Of a stretch of DNA of 48,452 nucleotides, positions 30,338-39,749 are shown piece by piece. A program made the position numbers and the translations under genes. The first letter of the stretch is position 1. Each line of letters begins with the position of its first letter. The notes beneath the pieces were generated by a model, which worked only from the letters and a program-made list of their open reading frames with translations, searched no databases and was not told where the DNA came from. The stretch comes from Treponema zioleckii. GTDB taxonomy: Bacteria > Spirochaetota > Spirochaetia > Treponematales > Treponemataceae. The stretch covers positions 1-48,452 of the forward strand of contig NZ_JPUF01000027.1 in the NCBI RefSeq assembly GCF_014737315.1, read 5' to 3'.

Positions 30338-30390
30338 TATAATATCTAGGGTATCTCTAAAAATTTAAAAGTTTTTTGAGATGCCTCTAG
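30338..30390 (+). promoter_or_regulatory. Promoter -10 and palindromic leader of the 92-aa gene (repeat copy 2)
   Basis: TATAAT at 30338-30343 is followed by the palindrome GGGTATCTCTAAAAA (30349-30363) / TTTTTTGAGATGCC (30372-30385). The palindrome would fold in the 5' leader of the transcript, ahead of the ribosome site at about 30415. Confidence 0.5.
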
Positions 30391-30426
30391 TGTCTTAATT
30401 CACAACAAATACTCTGGAGGATTCTT

Positions 30427-30705
30427 ATGACTATTAACAACACTTTTTCGATGTTTGTTGATGACCCTTATGGCGAAGCTGATCAATATTGCTTTAATCT
30501 GAGAAATTGTATGTACATGGCAAGAAACACGCCAATGTGCCTGCGATTTATTTTTGGAACTCACAATCTTGTTATGCATTTTAAAACTCTCGACGCAGTT
30601 TCAAAATATTATGATTTGTTCACTGAATATTTTGAGAAAAAAATTGAATCCATAGAGATTGATGATGCAGACGTTGAGAACTGTGAGATTGAAGTAAAAG
30701 AATAA
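30427..30705 (+). CDS. Unknown small protein, 92 aa
   Basis: Not recognised. Soluble, acidic, with MTINNTFSMFVDDPYGEADQ at the start and a long acidic C-terminal tail (ESIEIDDADVENCEIEVKE). No signal peptide or membrane segment. The GGAGG ribosome site eight bases before the ATG and even codon use support it as a real gene. It has its own promoter and structured leader, downstream of the nucleoside genes. A strong hairpin lies beyond its stop, but its T-run faces the other strand (see the sRNA candidate). Confidence 0.75.
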   Translation: MTINNTFSMFVDDPYGEADQYCFNLRNCMYMARNTPMCLRFIFGTHNLVMHFKTLDAVSKYYDLFTEYFEKKIESIEIDDADVENCEIEVKE

Positions 30706-30715
30706 AATTTTTCTA

Positions 30716-30781
30716 TAAAAAAAGCCGTAGCCCAAACTGAGCTACGGCAATCGGAGAGAGTTTTTCTGCTTTTTACAAGCT
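30716..30781 (-). ncRNA. Candidate small RNA with promoter and terminator
   Basis: On the minus strand TTGAAA (30816-30811), a 17-bp spacer, and TATTAT (30793-30788) form a good promoter. Transcription would start near 30781 and run to GCCGTAGC...GCTACGGC (30723-30730 with 30741-30748) followed by T7. The product would be about 65 nt, with a single-stranded 5' part containing ACUCUCUCC and a 3' terminator hairpin. No ORF fits. No other minus-strand gene could use this terminator. The only known neighbour on this strand is the antisense side of the 92-aa gene. Confidence 0.5.
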
Positions 30782-30913
30782 AGAAGGATAATACTGCCAA
30801 ACTAATTTTTTTTCAAATTAAAAATTTGTTTTTACATTTATTTCTAAGAAATTCCCTTATTTTTTATCACATTTATTTTTATTTTCCCCATTTTTAAGAA
30901 AGAAAAAATTTTG

Positions 30914-30958
30914 TCTATCAGTGAAAGTTATGATATCATAGTGATAGATATACTATCA
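30914..30958 (+). promoter_or_regulatory. Operator cluster upstream of the SpoIIE phosphatase gene
   Basis: TGATAGATATACTATCA (30942-30958) matches the palindrome at 15623-15639 in both 7-base half-sites except one base. A further CTATCA half-site lies at 30915-30920, within TCTATCAGTGAAAG that resembles a TetR-type half operator, and TATGATATCATA (30929-30940) is a perfect palindrome. Together they suggest control by a repressor shared with the DUF2147 gene. Confidence 0.55.
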
Positions 30959-30986
30959 ATTGTAAGTAAAAAAGTAGGGGGTTCTT

Positions 30987-33076
30987 ATGAAAAAAAAGTG
31001 CAAGACCGTTCTTTTTTTGGTCGACTTTGTATTTTTTGTTTTTTTTTGGTATGCACGAACGGTTCTGTTTCTGACGGCAGGATAAGTCTTTCAAGCGGAT
31101 GGGAGTATGCGCTCAGCGAGGATGATGCCAGTTCTGGAAACTTTAAGGTTCTCGACGATTCTTATTTATTGAATTTTATGCCGCTTGTTGAAAACGGTCG
31201 CGGATTTATTTGGCTAAAAAAAACTTTTGAGTTAAACGAAAAACTGTGCGATGAAACGCTGGCAATTTATTTGGGCCGCATAACGCTTGTGGACGAAACG
31301 TTTTTGAATGGCAATTTTATCGGCGGGGAAGGGCGCTTTCCTCCTGAAGAATTCAGTGCATGGAACTCTGCAAGATATTACCGCATGCCAAAAAGTTTGC
31401 TAAAAAATGGCGAGAATGTTTTGCTCGTAAAAATTTGGGTTGACGGCGAAGGTTCTATCGTTTCGAATCCTTTTATAGGAATTGATGCAGATGCGAAAAA
31501 TGCCGCGGACAGAGAAAATTTTTGGAACAGCAGGCTGAATCTTTTGTTCGCGTTCCTTATGCTGATTATCGCTGGCTATCATTTTATGATTTGGATAAAA
31601 AGCCGGGCCGAGACAGAAAATCTTACTTTTGCGCTCATAAATTTGCTTTCGGTATTTTATCTTTCAGTTTTCTTTTATTCGGATTTGCCTTTTTGTCTTG
31701 GCAATTTTATGTCGTTCCTTACATTTCAGAAAGTTTTTTCGAGCGGATTGCCGTTTGTTTTTCCGTTCCTGATTGCACTTTTTATAAAAACTTTCTTGAA
31801 AGAAAAACAGACTCGCTGGATTTTTTATGTTCGGCTTGCGTTTTTAGTGCTTCCGATTGTGCTTGTAATGCTTTCGCCATCTTATCTCGTTTTGCGCTCA
31901 ATGCGCTGGATTCAGATTTTCTTGGTTCCGCCGTTGTTTTACATAATTTTTGTTTTGGTCCGTGCGATGGCAAAGGGAAAAAACGATGCAAAAATCCTTC
32001 TTTTGGGATTTTCTCCGCTCGTTGGTTTTGTTCTCCTGGATTTGCTGATTCATGAAGTTTTTGCGGTTTATGATTTTCCGTATCTTTCGTCGTCGGGCTG
32101 GCAGGTCGTTATTGTCGTTTTTCTTTTTATAATGGCGAACCGGTTCGTAAATTCAAAGCAGCAAGTAGAGGATTTGAATAAAAATCTTGAAAGCAAGGTT
32201 GAAAAACGCACGGCAAGTTTAAAAGAGGCCAATGACAAGCTTTCTGTTATGAATTCAGCTCTTGAAGAAAAAAACGTGCTTCTTGCGGAGGCCCAGAAAA
32301 AATCTGAGCGGGATATGAGACTTGCAGTTTCGGTTCAAAAAAGTTTTTACAGCGGAATGATTCCTAAATTTAAGGACTGGGATGTGGCGTATATTTTTCA
32401 GCCGGCTGCCGGAGTTTCCGGTGATTTGTACGACTTTTTTTACGAAGGCAATGTTTTGGAAGTTGTTGGGCTTTTTGATGTTTCTGGGCACGGAATCGCG
32501 TCCGGGCTTGTTACGATGCTTGCAAAGGCTGTGATTGACAGAAAATTCAGAGATGGGCGTAGTAAGCCTTTTAGTCAGGTTTTTTCGGAGATTAACAGTC
32601 AGCTTATCGCGGAAAAAGGCGACATTGAAAATTATCTTACCGGCGTTCTTATGCGCATGGAGGGGAACAAAGTCAAGTTCATAAATGCAGGTCATCCTGC
32701 GGTGTACTTTAGGAACGCCCGAACCGGAAAAGTTGCTCCTATTGCCTTAAAAGGCGGGGAGGGGAGCAGCGGAATCATAGGGATTGACGGGCTTAACCCT
32801 GAGTTCAAGACTATTAATTTTAACATGCAAAAAGATGATTGCATTCTTTTGTACACGGATTGTCTTAACGAGTCCAGAAACGTTCAGGGCGATGACTATG
32901 GTTTTGAGCGGATTCAGCGGGCATTTGCTCTTTCTCCGATTAAAGATTCAAAATTGATTCTTGAATATATAATCAAGGATTTTAAGAAATTCCTTGGAGG
33001 GACCGAAGTAAAAGACGACCTTACTGCCATAGTTCTGCGCTTTAAGGGAAACGGGGAATCAGTCAAAACGAACTAA
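30987..33076 (+). CDS. 7TM-type PP2C (SpoIIE) serine phosphatase, ~695 aa; frame shift in signal peptide
   Basis: Membrane signalling phosphatase acting on anti-sigma antagonists. Order: signal peptide, periplasmic jelly-roll-like domain (GRISLSSGWEYAL to about residue 180), seven membrane segments (~210-410), a coiled coil (QQVEDLNKNLESKVEKRTA), then the SpoIIE/PP2C domain with SGDLYDFFYEG, GLFDVSGHGIASGL, NAGHPAVYF and DDLTAIVLR. Metal-binding Asp residues are intact. AGGGGG precedes the ATG at 30987, but this ATG is out of frame with the main ORF. Removing one T from each of the T7 (31012-31018) and T9 (31039-31047) runs, or adding one T, repairs the signal peptide. The alternative TTG at 30911 has no ribosome site. 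Confidence 0.85.
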
Positions 33077-34536
33077 TTACGTGAAAAATCGAATTTTGTG
33101 TACAGACTCATGCGGTTCGTAAATTGAACCGGGTTTGAGTCGTGATTATAAAAGTCCTTTTCCCATAATAGTTCGTCTTGCACTCCGAGCTTAAAGTTTT
33201 TTGCGAGCCTTTTTTCGTATCGAAGTTTTGCGTTAAGCATGAAATTTTTCGTCCATTCGGCAGAAGTAATTTGTGATTCTTCGAGTACGAAAAGTGTGCT
33301 TGCCGAAGTGTCGAGATAAAAATCACCGAGTTTTGGATGTTCAAATGAAAGTCCGAATTTTGAAAGCAGACCGTAGCCAAAGTTGTACTTTCGGGATGGG
33401 CTTACCCATGACCGGTTCTGGGAATATTTGTAAAAGAGCGGGTACAGGCTCCGAGTTCCTAGCAGAATACCGTCAAAAGTGGTGTAGAAAGTTAATCTTT
33501 TGTCGCTTTCAGAAAAAGGAGTTTCTTGCTGATATTTAAATCCCACTCCGAGATTTGAAAAGCATTTGTCTTCGGAATAAGAAGCTTCGTAAAGCAAATT
33601 GATTCCGTAAGTTCCTTTGCTGAGTTCAAAATAAGTCGGGTTTGAATGCAAATATCCGTCAACCAAAAAACTGATTTCATAGTCCAGTTCTGACATCAAA
33701 TTTGCGTTAAAATCAACAGTGAATAAATCGTATGGTTCAACGGTTTTGTGTGCGTAAGGTTTTCCGTATTGAATATGCACTGACGTTCCGCCCAAAAAAT
33801 TTTTTGAATCGGCTGAAGGTGTTGAGTCATCGTAATTCATGTTAAAAAATTCTGCGCCGCCATGAAAAATAAAATCTATTTCCTGCGTCTGACCGCTGAC
33901 TGTTGGCAACTCGTCATAAAAAATTCTCGAAAGTGCGTCAATAGGGCTTATAATCCAAGCGATTGGGCTGCAAACCTGCATTGCGTCAAGGTAAAGCCTG
34001 TGAAAAACTTCTCCAAAAATTGAGCCGCAAAACGGGGTAGTGAGTATGTCGTTTTTTGATGGAGCGTCAATTTCGCCGAATTCTTCCCATAAAAGCGAGC
34101 CGATTCCTGCTACTAAAAATGAGTGCCAGAAATCAAGACCGTTTGCACGGCCGGCGGTAAAGTACATTGAGCCTTGGTACGGGTGCCCGAATTGGTTCGT
34201 AGGAAAATCGTCAATGTCCCACCACCAGTCACCAGTCAAATTTGCGTAAAACGAGGCAGGGCCTACGATTGCGTATTCTTTTCCTAAAACGAAGCGGTCC
34301 ATTTGGTTCACAAAAACATTTTGCAAAAAAACGACACCTGTTGTTATTGCTACGTTACGGACGTTAGCTTTTGCTTTTTCAAAGAAATATTCATTTTCGG
34401 TGCTTTCTGATGCCCCTTCTGCAGGAGAAAGTTTTTCTTCTTTTGATTCAAATTCTGTTTCTTCGGATTTGATTTCTTGCCCGTAAATACTGAATAAAAA
34501 AAGGGATAAAGCTATAAAGGATATAATCTTACGCAT
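33073..34536 (-). CDS. DUF3943 outer-membrane-like protein, 487 aa
   Basis: Exported protein of the DUF3943 family, function unknown. A signal peptide (MRKIISFIALSLFLFSIYGQ) is followed by a Glu/Ser-rich stretch. The family core GHPYQGSMYFTAGRANGLDFWHSF with GSLLWEEFGE and the conserved metal-like Glu/His set of FGEVFHRLYLD lies in the first half. The second half is rich in alternating aromatic/hydrophobic residues, like beta-barrel strands, and ends FDFSRN. GGAG lies 13 bases before the ATG. Its end overlaps the SpoIIE gene by four bases, tail to tail, and no terminator is seen between them. Confidence 0.78.
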   Translation of the reverse strand: MRKIISFIALSLFLFSIYGQEIKSEETEFESKEEKLSPAEGASESTENEYFFEKAKANVRNVAITTGVVFLQNVFVNQMDRFVLGKEYAIVGPASFYANLTGDWWWDIDDFPTNQFGHPYQGSMYFTAGRANGLDFWHSFLVAGIGSLLWEEFGEIDAPSKNDILTTPFCGSIFGEVFHRLYLDAMQVCSPIAWIISPIDALSRIFYDELPTVSGQTQEIDFIFHGGAEFFNMNYDDSTPSADSKNFLGGTSVHIQYGKPYAHKTVEPYDLFTVDFNANLMSELDYEISFLVDGYLHSNPTYFELSKGTYGINLLYEASYSEDKCFSNLGVGFKYQQETPFSESDKRLTFYTTFDGILLGTRSLYPLFYKYSQNRSWVSPSRKYNFGYGLLSKFGLSFEHPKLGDFYLDTSASTLFVLEESQITSAEWTKNFMLNAKLRYEKRLAKNFKLGVQDELLWEKDFYNHDSNPVQFTNRMSLYTKFDFSRN

Positions 34537-34640
34537 TAAAAAAATAAACTCCGATAGAAATGCGTATATTTTAGGCTAATAAATATTAGCTGTCAACCGC
34601 AAGAAAATCCGTGCAATTTTGTGCTATTTAAAGATGAAAA

Positions 34641-35429
34641 TTAGATTATTTTGCTATTGGAATCGATAACATTCATGCCTTTGGCTGTGAATTCCTGAAT
34701 AAAATCTTCTGCTTGCTGCTCAAAAGGTTTTAATGTTGAAGTGCAATCTCTGAGAAGCGTTATTTTTCTTGGCGAAATATAAATGAACAAATCTCTGAGC
34801 GTATTTGCGACGCAGTGCGAAAGCGCTTCGCCTGCAACGTAAATGGTATCCGCTTGTTTGAGCTTGTCGATGAGCGTAAAATTTGTTCTTGTTGAGACAT
34901 CGGACGGGTCTGGAACTTCGGCCCGAATTGCGCTGTAATGTTCTGTGAGCGGATTTTTTGACTTTACGACATAATCAACCATATTTCCTGGGCGAAAGCG
35001 TTCCCAGTCATTTAAAGACTGCCACAGGGCATCATAAACACTGAATCCGGATGTGCCTAAAATACAATGAGGCGGCCAAATTCTGAGCTGATATTTCCCC
35101 TGATTTTCGAGTGCAATCAGATATTCTTCGACGCGCGGGCGCAACGCCAAAACTGATGGGGTGTATTTTCCTTCGGCGAAGTCTGCATAAGAAATGGTGG
35201 TGTACAAAGGAACGTCATTTCCGTTTGCATCTTTCCAAAAACATGGATGGGCAATATGAAAAAAGGGATGGCAATCCAATGTGACATGAACATCATCTAT
35301 TTTTGAAATATTGTTTTTTACAAAATTAGATAATCTGTCTAAATCTTTGTCAGCATCTTTTATATAAAGTGCACCGCCTGGAGAACAAAAATCATTTTGT
35401 GGGTCAATCAGAAGTAAAGATACGCTCAT
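34641..35429 (-). CDS. Isochorismatase-like cysteine hydrolase (nicotinamidase type), 262 aa
   Basis: Cytoplasmic hydrolase of the isochorismatase superfamily. LLLIDPQNDFC gives the catalytic Asp, TLDCHPFFHIAHPCFW the metal ligands of nicotinamidases (Asp and His residues), and GEALSHCVANTLRDL the nucleophilic Cys. This favours nicotinamidase or a related amidase, though 262 residues is longer than PncA (~210), with an insertion near residues 70-110. Nicotinamide turnover would fit with pntA and PARG in the window. TATAAAAT lies so near the ATG that the message may be leaderless, and no ribosome site is visible. Confidence 0.78.
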   Translation of the reverse strand: MSVSLLLIDPQNDFCSPGGALYIKDADKDLDRLSNFVKNNISKIDDVHVTLDCHPFFHIAHPCFWKDANGNDVPLYTTISYADFAEGKYTPSVLALRPRVEEYLIALENQGKYQLRIWPPHCILGTSGFSVYDALWQSLNDWERFRPGNMVDYVVKSKNPLTEHYSAIRAEVPDPSDVSTRTNFTLIDKLKQADTIYVAGEALSHCVANTLRDLFIYISPRKITLLRDCTSTLKPFEQQAEDFIQEFTAKGMNVIDSNSKII

Positions 35430-35575
35430 CGCTAATATTTTATAGTTATCGTGTTATTTTTCAATAGTTTTTTTTGTAATAAATTAAGATAAATTAAGGA
35501 TTTTTTTATAACTATCTAAAATTTAGATTTTTGCTCGTTTTTGATTAGAGATTCCAAGAGGATAAATTTTTAAAT

Positions 35576-35627
35576 TGTCATGCCGAATCGTAGAGTCGAA
35601 AGGAGTTTGGCATGACAGAATTTTTTT
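35576..35627. repeat. Inverted repeat with T-run (TGTCATGCC family)
   Basis: TGTCATGCCGAA (35576-35587) and TTTGGCATGACA (35606-35617) match at 11 of 12 positions and are followed by T7 at 35621-35627. It can act as a plus-strand terminator, but no plus-strand gene precedes it, so it is more likely a mobile intergenic repeat. The rest of 35430-35625 is AT-rich with nothing more to name. Confidence 0.6.
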
Positions 35628-36552
35628 ACAGAAGTCCGATTAAAATTCCTAAGATAATAATCGTTGCACAGAAAAGTCGGTAGGCTGTGTCTTTTTCCTT
35701 AAAAATAAAATGACCGCCCAAAATAGTCACTAGGCAACCGCTTTGTTTTATGAGCGTCATAACTGTAATGCGACTTTCTGGAATTCCGTTCGCAATAAAA
35801 AGGGCTTTGTCACCGATGATGAACATTATTGCCAAAAGCCAAATCCATTTGTTTTTCCAGACCGAAAGACCGATTTTTGTGCGGGTAAAAAGAACGTAAA
35901 GGGCATAATAGCCCATCATAAACAATGTGTACCAAAATTGCAGCTGGGAACTTGTGATGTCCCGCATCAGAACTTTGTCCATGTATCCAGAAATTGCGTT
36001 CAGAAGGCAGGATGCGAGCGCAAGAATTACGTAAATCGTTCCAATCGATTCTGTTTGCGGATGAGCGATTTCTGAATTTTTTGAATCAGTTGAATCATCT
36101 GAATCTTTTTTATCAATCTTATTTTTATGGAAGATTTTATCAAAAAACGGCAATCTGAATTTTAGAAGAAGCAGACCTGCACAAACTGTTGCAAGTCCCG
36201 CAAATTGGGTAAGATTTAACGTTTCGCCGAGAAGAAAAAGTCCGAACGCGGTAGCAAAAAGGACTCGCGAGAGGTCAAGGATTCCAAAAACGCTTACAGG
36301 CAGCTTTTTTAATGAATGAAAACTGCAAATCCATGCGAGAAAAACTGCGAGCGATTTTAAGGCGATATAAAAGTAAAATCTTGATTCAAGACCAGTTGCT
36401 TTTGGTGCCTGCGGAAGCACAAAAACAAAAGAAAGAGCGGTATAGGCAACAAGGACTTCCATGACGGTATTTTTTATCATGGCTTTTTTCTTTGCGATTT
36501 CGCGGAAGCCTTTTAAAAGTCCGTATGCCAAAACAAGTAAAATCCAAAGCAT
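35626..36552 (-). CDS. DMT-superfamily (EamA) transporter, 308 aa
   Basis: Inner-membrane transporter with about ten hydrophobic segments. Two EamA-type halves are separated by a charged Asp/Ser/Lys-rich linker (about residues 155-180, KKDSDDSTDSKNSE). Helix pairs end in motifs like GILDLSRVLFATAFGLFLLGETLN, normal for DMT exporters of amino acids or metabolites. A TTG start at 36588 is possible, but ATG at 36552 places the first membrane helix at the N-terminus. The substrate is unknown. It is divergent from the cyclase gene with a 87-bp gap. Confidence 0.82.
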   Translation of the reverse strand: MLWILLVLAYGLLKGFREIAKKKAMIKNTVMEVLVAYTALSFVFVLPQAPKATGLESRFYFYIALKSLAVFLAWICSFHSLKKLPVSVFGILDLSRVLFATAFGLFLLGETLNLTQFAGLATVCAGLLLLKFRLPFFDKIFHKNKIDKKDSDDSTDSKNSEIAHPQTESIGTIYVILALASCLLNAISGYMDKVLMRDITSSQLQFWYTLFMMGYYALYVLFTRTKIGLSVWKNKWIWLLAIMFIIGDKALFIANGIPESRITVMTLIKQSGCLVTILGGHFIFKEKDTAYRLFCATIIILGILIGLL

Positions 36553-36639
36553 GATAGAGAGTTTGATGTTTTCTTTGCAAAATTGCAAGATTTTGATTTT
36601 AAAGTTTATTTTACTTAAAACATCCTTTATAATTATGGA

Positions 36640-39600
36640 ATGAAAAAAAAGTTTTTCTTGATTGCTATTTTTTTATTTTCATTTTCTATGGCTTTTGCGC
36701 AGGCAAATTTTTTTTGATAATTATATTTGTCGTATGTGGAGTTCCTTTGGAGGACTTACAGGAACAACTGCAACTGACATAGTGCAGACGAATGATGGTT
36801 ATTTGAATATTGGCACTTATGAAGGTCTTGTCCGTTTTGACGGAATTGATTTTAAGACAATAAAAGGCCGGCATGACAATGATTTAAAATTTTCTTCCGT
36901 GCGTGCAATTCTTGAGGATTCCAAAAAGAATTTGTGGCTCGGCTCAAATGACGAAGGTCTTCAAAAAATCAGTCCGGACGGAAATAAAGTTTATACTATG
37001 CAGAACGGGCTTCCGAACAATTCCGTGCGTGCGCTTGCCGAAGACCGGGACGGAAACATTTGGATTGGCACTGCTTCTGGAATTGTTTATCTTAGCCCAA
37101 AAGGTCAGCTCTTTACGCCTCAGTTTGAATCTGGAACGGTTTCAAAAGGAATTATTGCCTCAAAGCTTTATTGCGACACTGGCGGACGGATTTGGCTTAT
37201 TACTGCGAGCGAAAAGGGCCTTTTTGTTTTTAGAGACGGAATCTTTCACACGTTGCCAGAACTCGAAAAATTCGGAAATTATTTTGTGACCGCAATCGCG
37301 CAAGATTTGCAGGGAAATTTTTGGATTGGACTCGGAAATGACGGTATTCTTCGCATGCGAAATGGCAATGTTCAGCAAGTTCATACAGGAACTATTCTCG
37401 ATAGGGTTCCAACTTCTTCAATTTACTCGGCTCCAGATGGAACGATTTGGTTTGGTACGGAGCGTGGGCTTGCCGTGCAGTCCAACGGAAATTTTTACGA
37501 ATACAACGGTAACGATTTAGGAACGTCGAACATAAATAAGATTACTGCTGACCGCGAAGGAAATATTTGGCTTGCTACAGACCGATTCGGAGTTGGCAAG
37601 TTGAATCACGGAAAATTCAAGGTAAAAAAATTTGGAATTACTGCAAATGCAATTGCCGAGGATTTGGACGGGCGAATTTGGGTGGGAACGGACACTGGCG
37701 TTCGCTGTTTTGACGATTACACTGAAATTTTTAACGGACTTACGGAGTTTACGCTGGGTGTGAGAATTCGGCATATTGGAGTTACACATGACGGAAAAAT
37801 TCTTGTGAGTTGTTATACGAAACCAGGTCAGCTTAGGTATGACACTAAAACAGGCGGTGTGGAAAGCTGGACGATGGATAACGGTCTTTCTGGAAACAAA
37901 GTTCGTGTTGCAATCGAAACGTCGCCTGGCGAGCTGTATGTTGGAACAACGACAGGACTTAGCGTTATCAACAAAGCTGGCGAAGTTAAGAATTTTAAGC
38001 AAATTGACGGTCTTGAAAACGAATACATAATGTGTCTTTTTAAGGATTCGAACGATATAGTTTGGATTGGAACCGATGGCGGCGGAATCTATCTGATGAA
38101 AAATCAGACTATAATCTCGCACGTCACTTCGGATGACGGTCTTAGCGGAAACGTAATCTTTAAGATTTTTCAGGATAAGGACGGAATGTATTGGATTTGT
38201 ACGGGCGGCGGAGTTACTGTTTGCCCGCCGTTTGATTCTGTGCACGAACGGCCGTCGGGATTTTCTAGCATAAATTCAGACAACGGAATCGGAACGGACA
38301 GCGTTTTTCAGTTGATTCCAGACGGAGCCGGAACGGTTTGGTTCGTGAGCAATTACGGAATTTCTTCTGCAAAATTTGAAGACGTAAAAGAAACGCTTGT
38401 AGGAAATCGGGAAAATATTGACGTTCAGTTCTACGGACGAAACGACGGTCTTGATTCGGACGGCCCAACTTCTACGGCTCTTTCGACTCTCGACAGGCAC
38501 AACCGAATTTGGTTCCCGATGGTTGACGGCGTTGCGATTTACGACCCTGTAAAACTTAGTGAAAATGCTGTTACGCCGCTTGTTCATATTGAGTCTGTAA
38601 AAATTGACAATATTGAATACAACAAACTGGACGAGCCGATTGTCCTAAAACCTGGAACGAAGCGTGTTGACATAAAATACACTGGTTTGAGCTACGATGC
38701 TCCTGAAAGAATCCAATTCATTCACAATCTTACGAATTTTGAGGATGAATACAGCGAGCCGAGTAAAGGGCGTATAGTTTCGTACACGAACATTAAACCC
38801 GGAAAGCATACTTTTTTGGTAAAAGCAATCAATGCGAACGGAGTTGAAAGCGAAGAGGCTTCGGCGGTGCTTTTTGTGCAAAAGCCTCATTTTTATCAAA
38901 TGCCGTTGTTCTGGATTGCCTGCGGAATCTTTATTCTCGGAACGACGATTTTTATTGTTTACATGAAACAGCGTGCGATGTACCTCGAAAACATGCGACT
39001 TGAAAGCATGGTAAAATTGCGAACTTCTGAACTTAACGAAGAAAAAAATAAGTCGGACAGACTTTTGCGTTCAATTTTGCCAGACAAAATCGCTGATGAA
39101 CTTAGGGACGATGTTCATTCGATTGGTGAAGCTTTTGAAGACGTGACTTTGCTTTTCTCTGACATAGTTGGCTTTACCAACACTTCTAGCCAGCATTCGG
39201 CGTCTGAGATTGTTGATGCCCTTAACGATTTGTTCAGCCGATTTGACGAGCGTGCGAGCCGTTCAGGCGTAGAAAAAATCAAAACGATTGGAGACGCGTA
39301 CATGGCGGCTTGCGGACTTCCAGCGCCTAACAAAGACCATGCCAAAATTATGGTGGAATTTGCAAAAGGAATGTATGAGGATTTGGCGAATTACAACGCG
39401 ACAAGCAAAATCAAATTCAACATCAGAATTGGTTTGAACTGCGGTCCTGTGACTGCGGGTGTAATCGGAAAGACGAAATTCATTTATGATGTTTGGGGCG
39501 ACACCGTTAACACTGCAAGCCGAATGGAATCTGCCTGCACTCCTGGCGGAATCCGTGTTACGAAAGCTGTGCACGACCACTTGAAAGATTCTGGAATAAC

Positions 39601-39685
39601 TTTTACAGAATCAATTTTGTGCAACATAAAAGGCAAAGGCGAAATGACGACTTATGAAATTGTCTGGAACAAAGGTCAGGCATAA
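36640..39685 (+). CDS. Propeller-sensor class III adenylate cyclase, ~1014 aa; frame shift after the signal peptide
   Basis: Transmembrane sensor that makes cAMP. An N-terminal signal peptide (MKKKFFLIAIFLFSFSMAFAQ) ends just before T8 (36708-36715), where one extra T breaks the frame. Removing it gives ANFFDNYICRMWSSFGG and a continuous protein. Then come about a dozen two-component-regulator propeller repeats (IWIGT, VWIGTDGGGIY), a Y_Y_Y domain (~640-720), one membrane helix and a coiled segment, and a class III cyclase domain with FSDIVGFT, the Lys of EKIKTIGDAYM and the Asp of YDVWGDTVNTASRME, which specify ATP and not GTP. The fusion of propeller with cyclase is unusual; histidine kinase or GGDEF outputs are commoner. 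Confidence 0.86.
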
Positions 39686-39749
39686 AGGGAATTTCAGAAA
39701 ACTGTCAGAGTTTTTCTACGAGTTTTAAGAGAATTGGAGGACAAAATAT

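Noticed and set aside
30911-30986. TTG at 30911 as start of the SpoIIE phosphatase
   Set aside because: No ribosome site, it overlaps the operators, and the AGGGGG site at 30976-30981 points to the out-of-frame ATG at 30987.
35576-35627. Terminator for the isochorismatase-like gene
   Set aside because: It lies upstream of that minus-strand gene, and its T-run faces the plus strand, where no gene ends.
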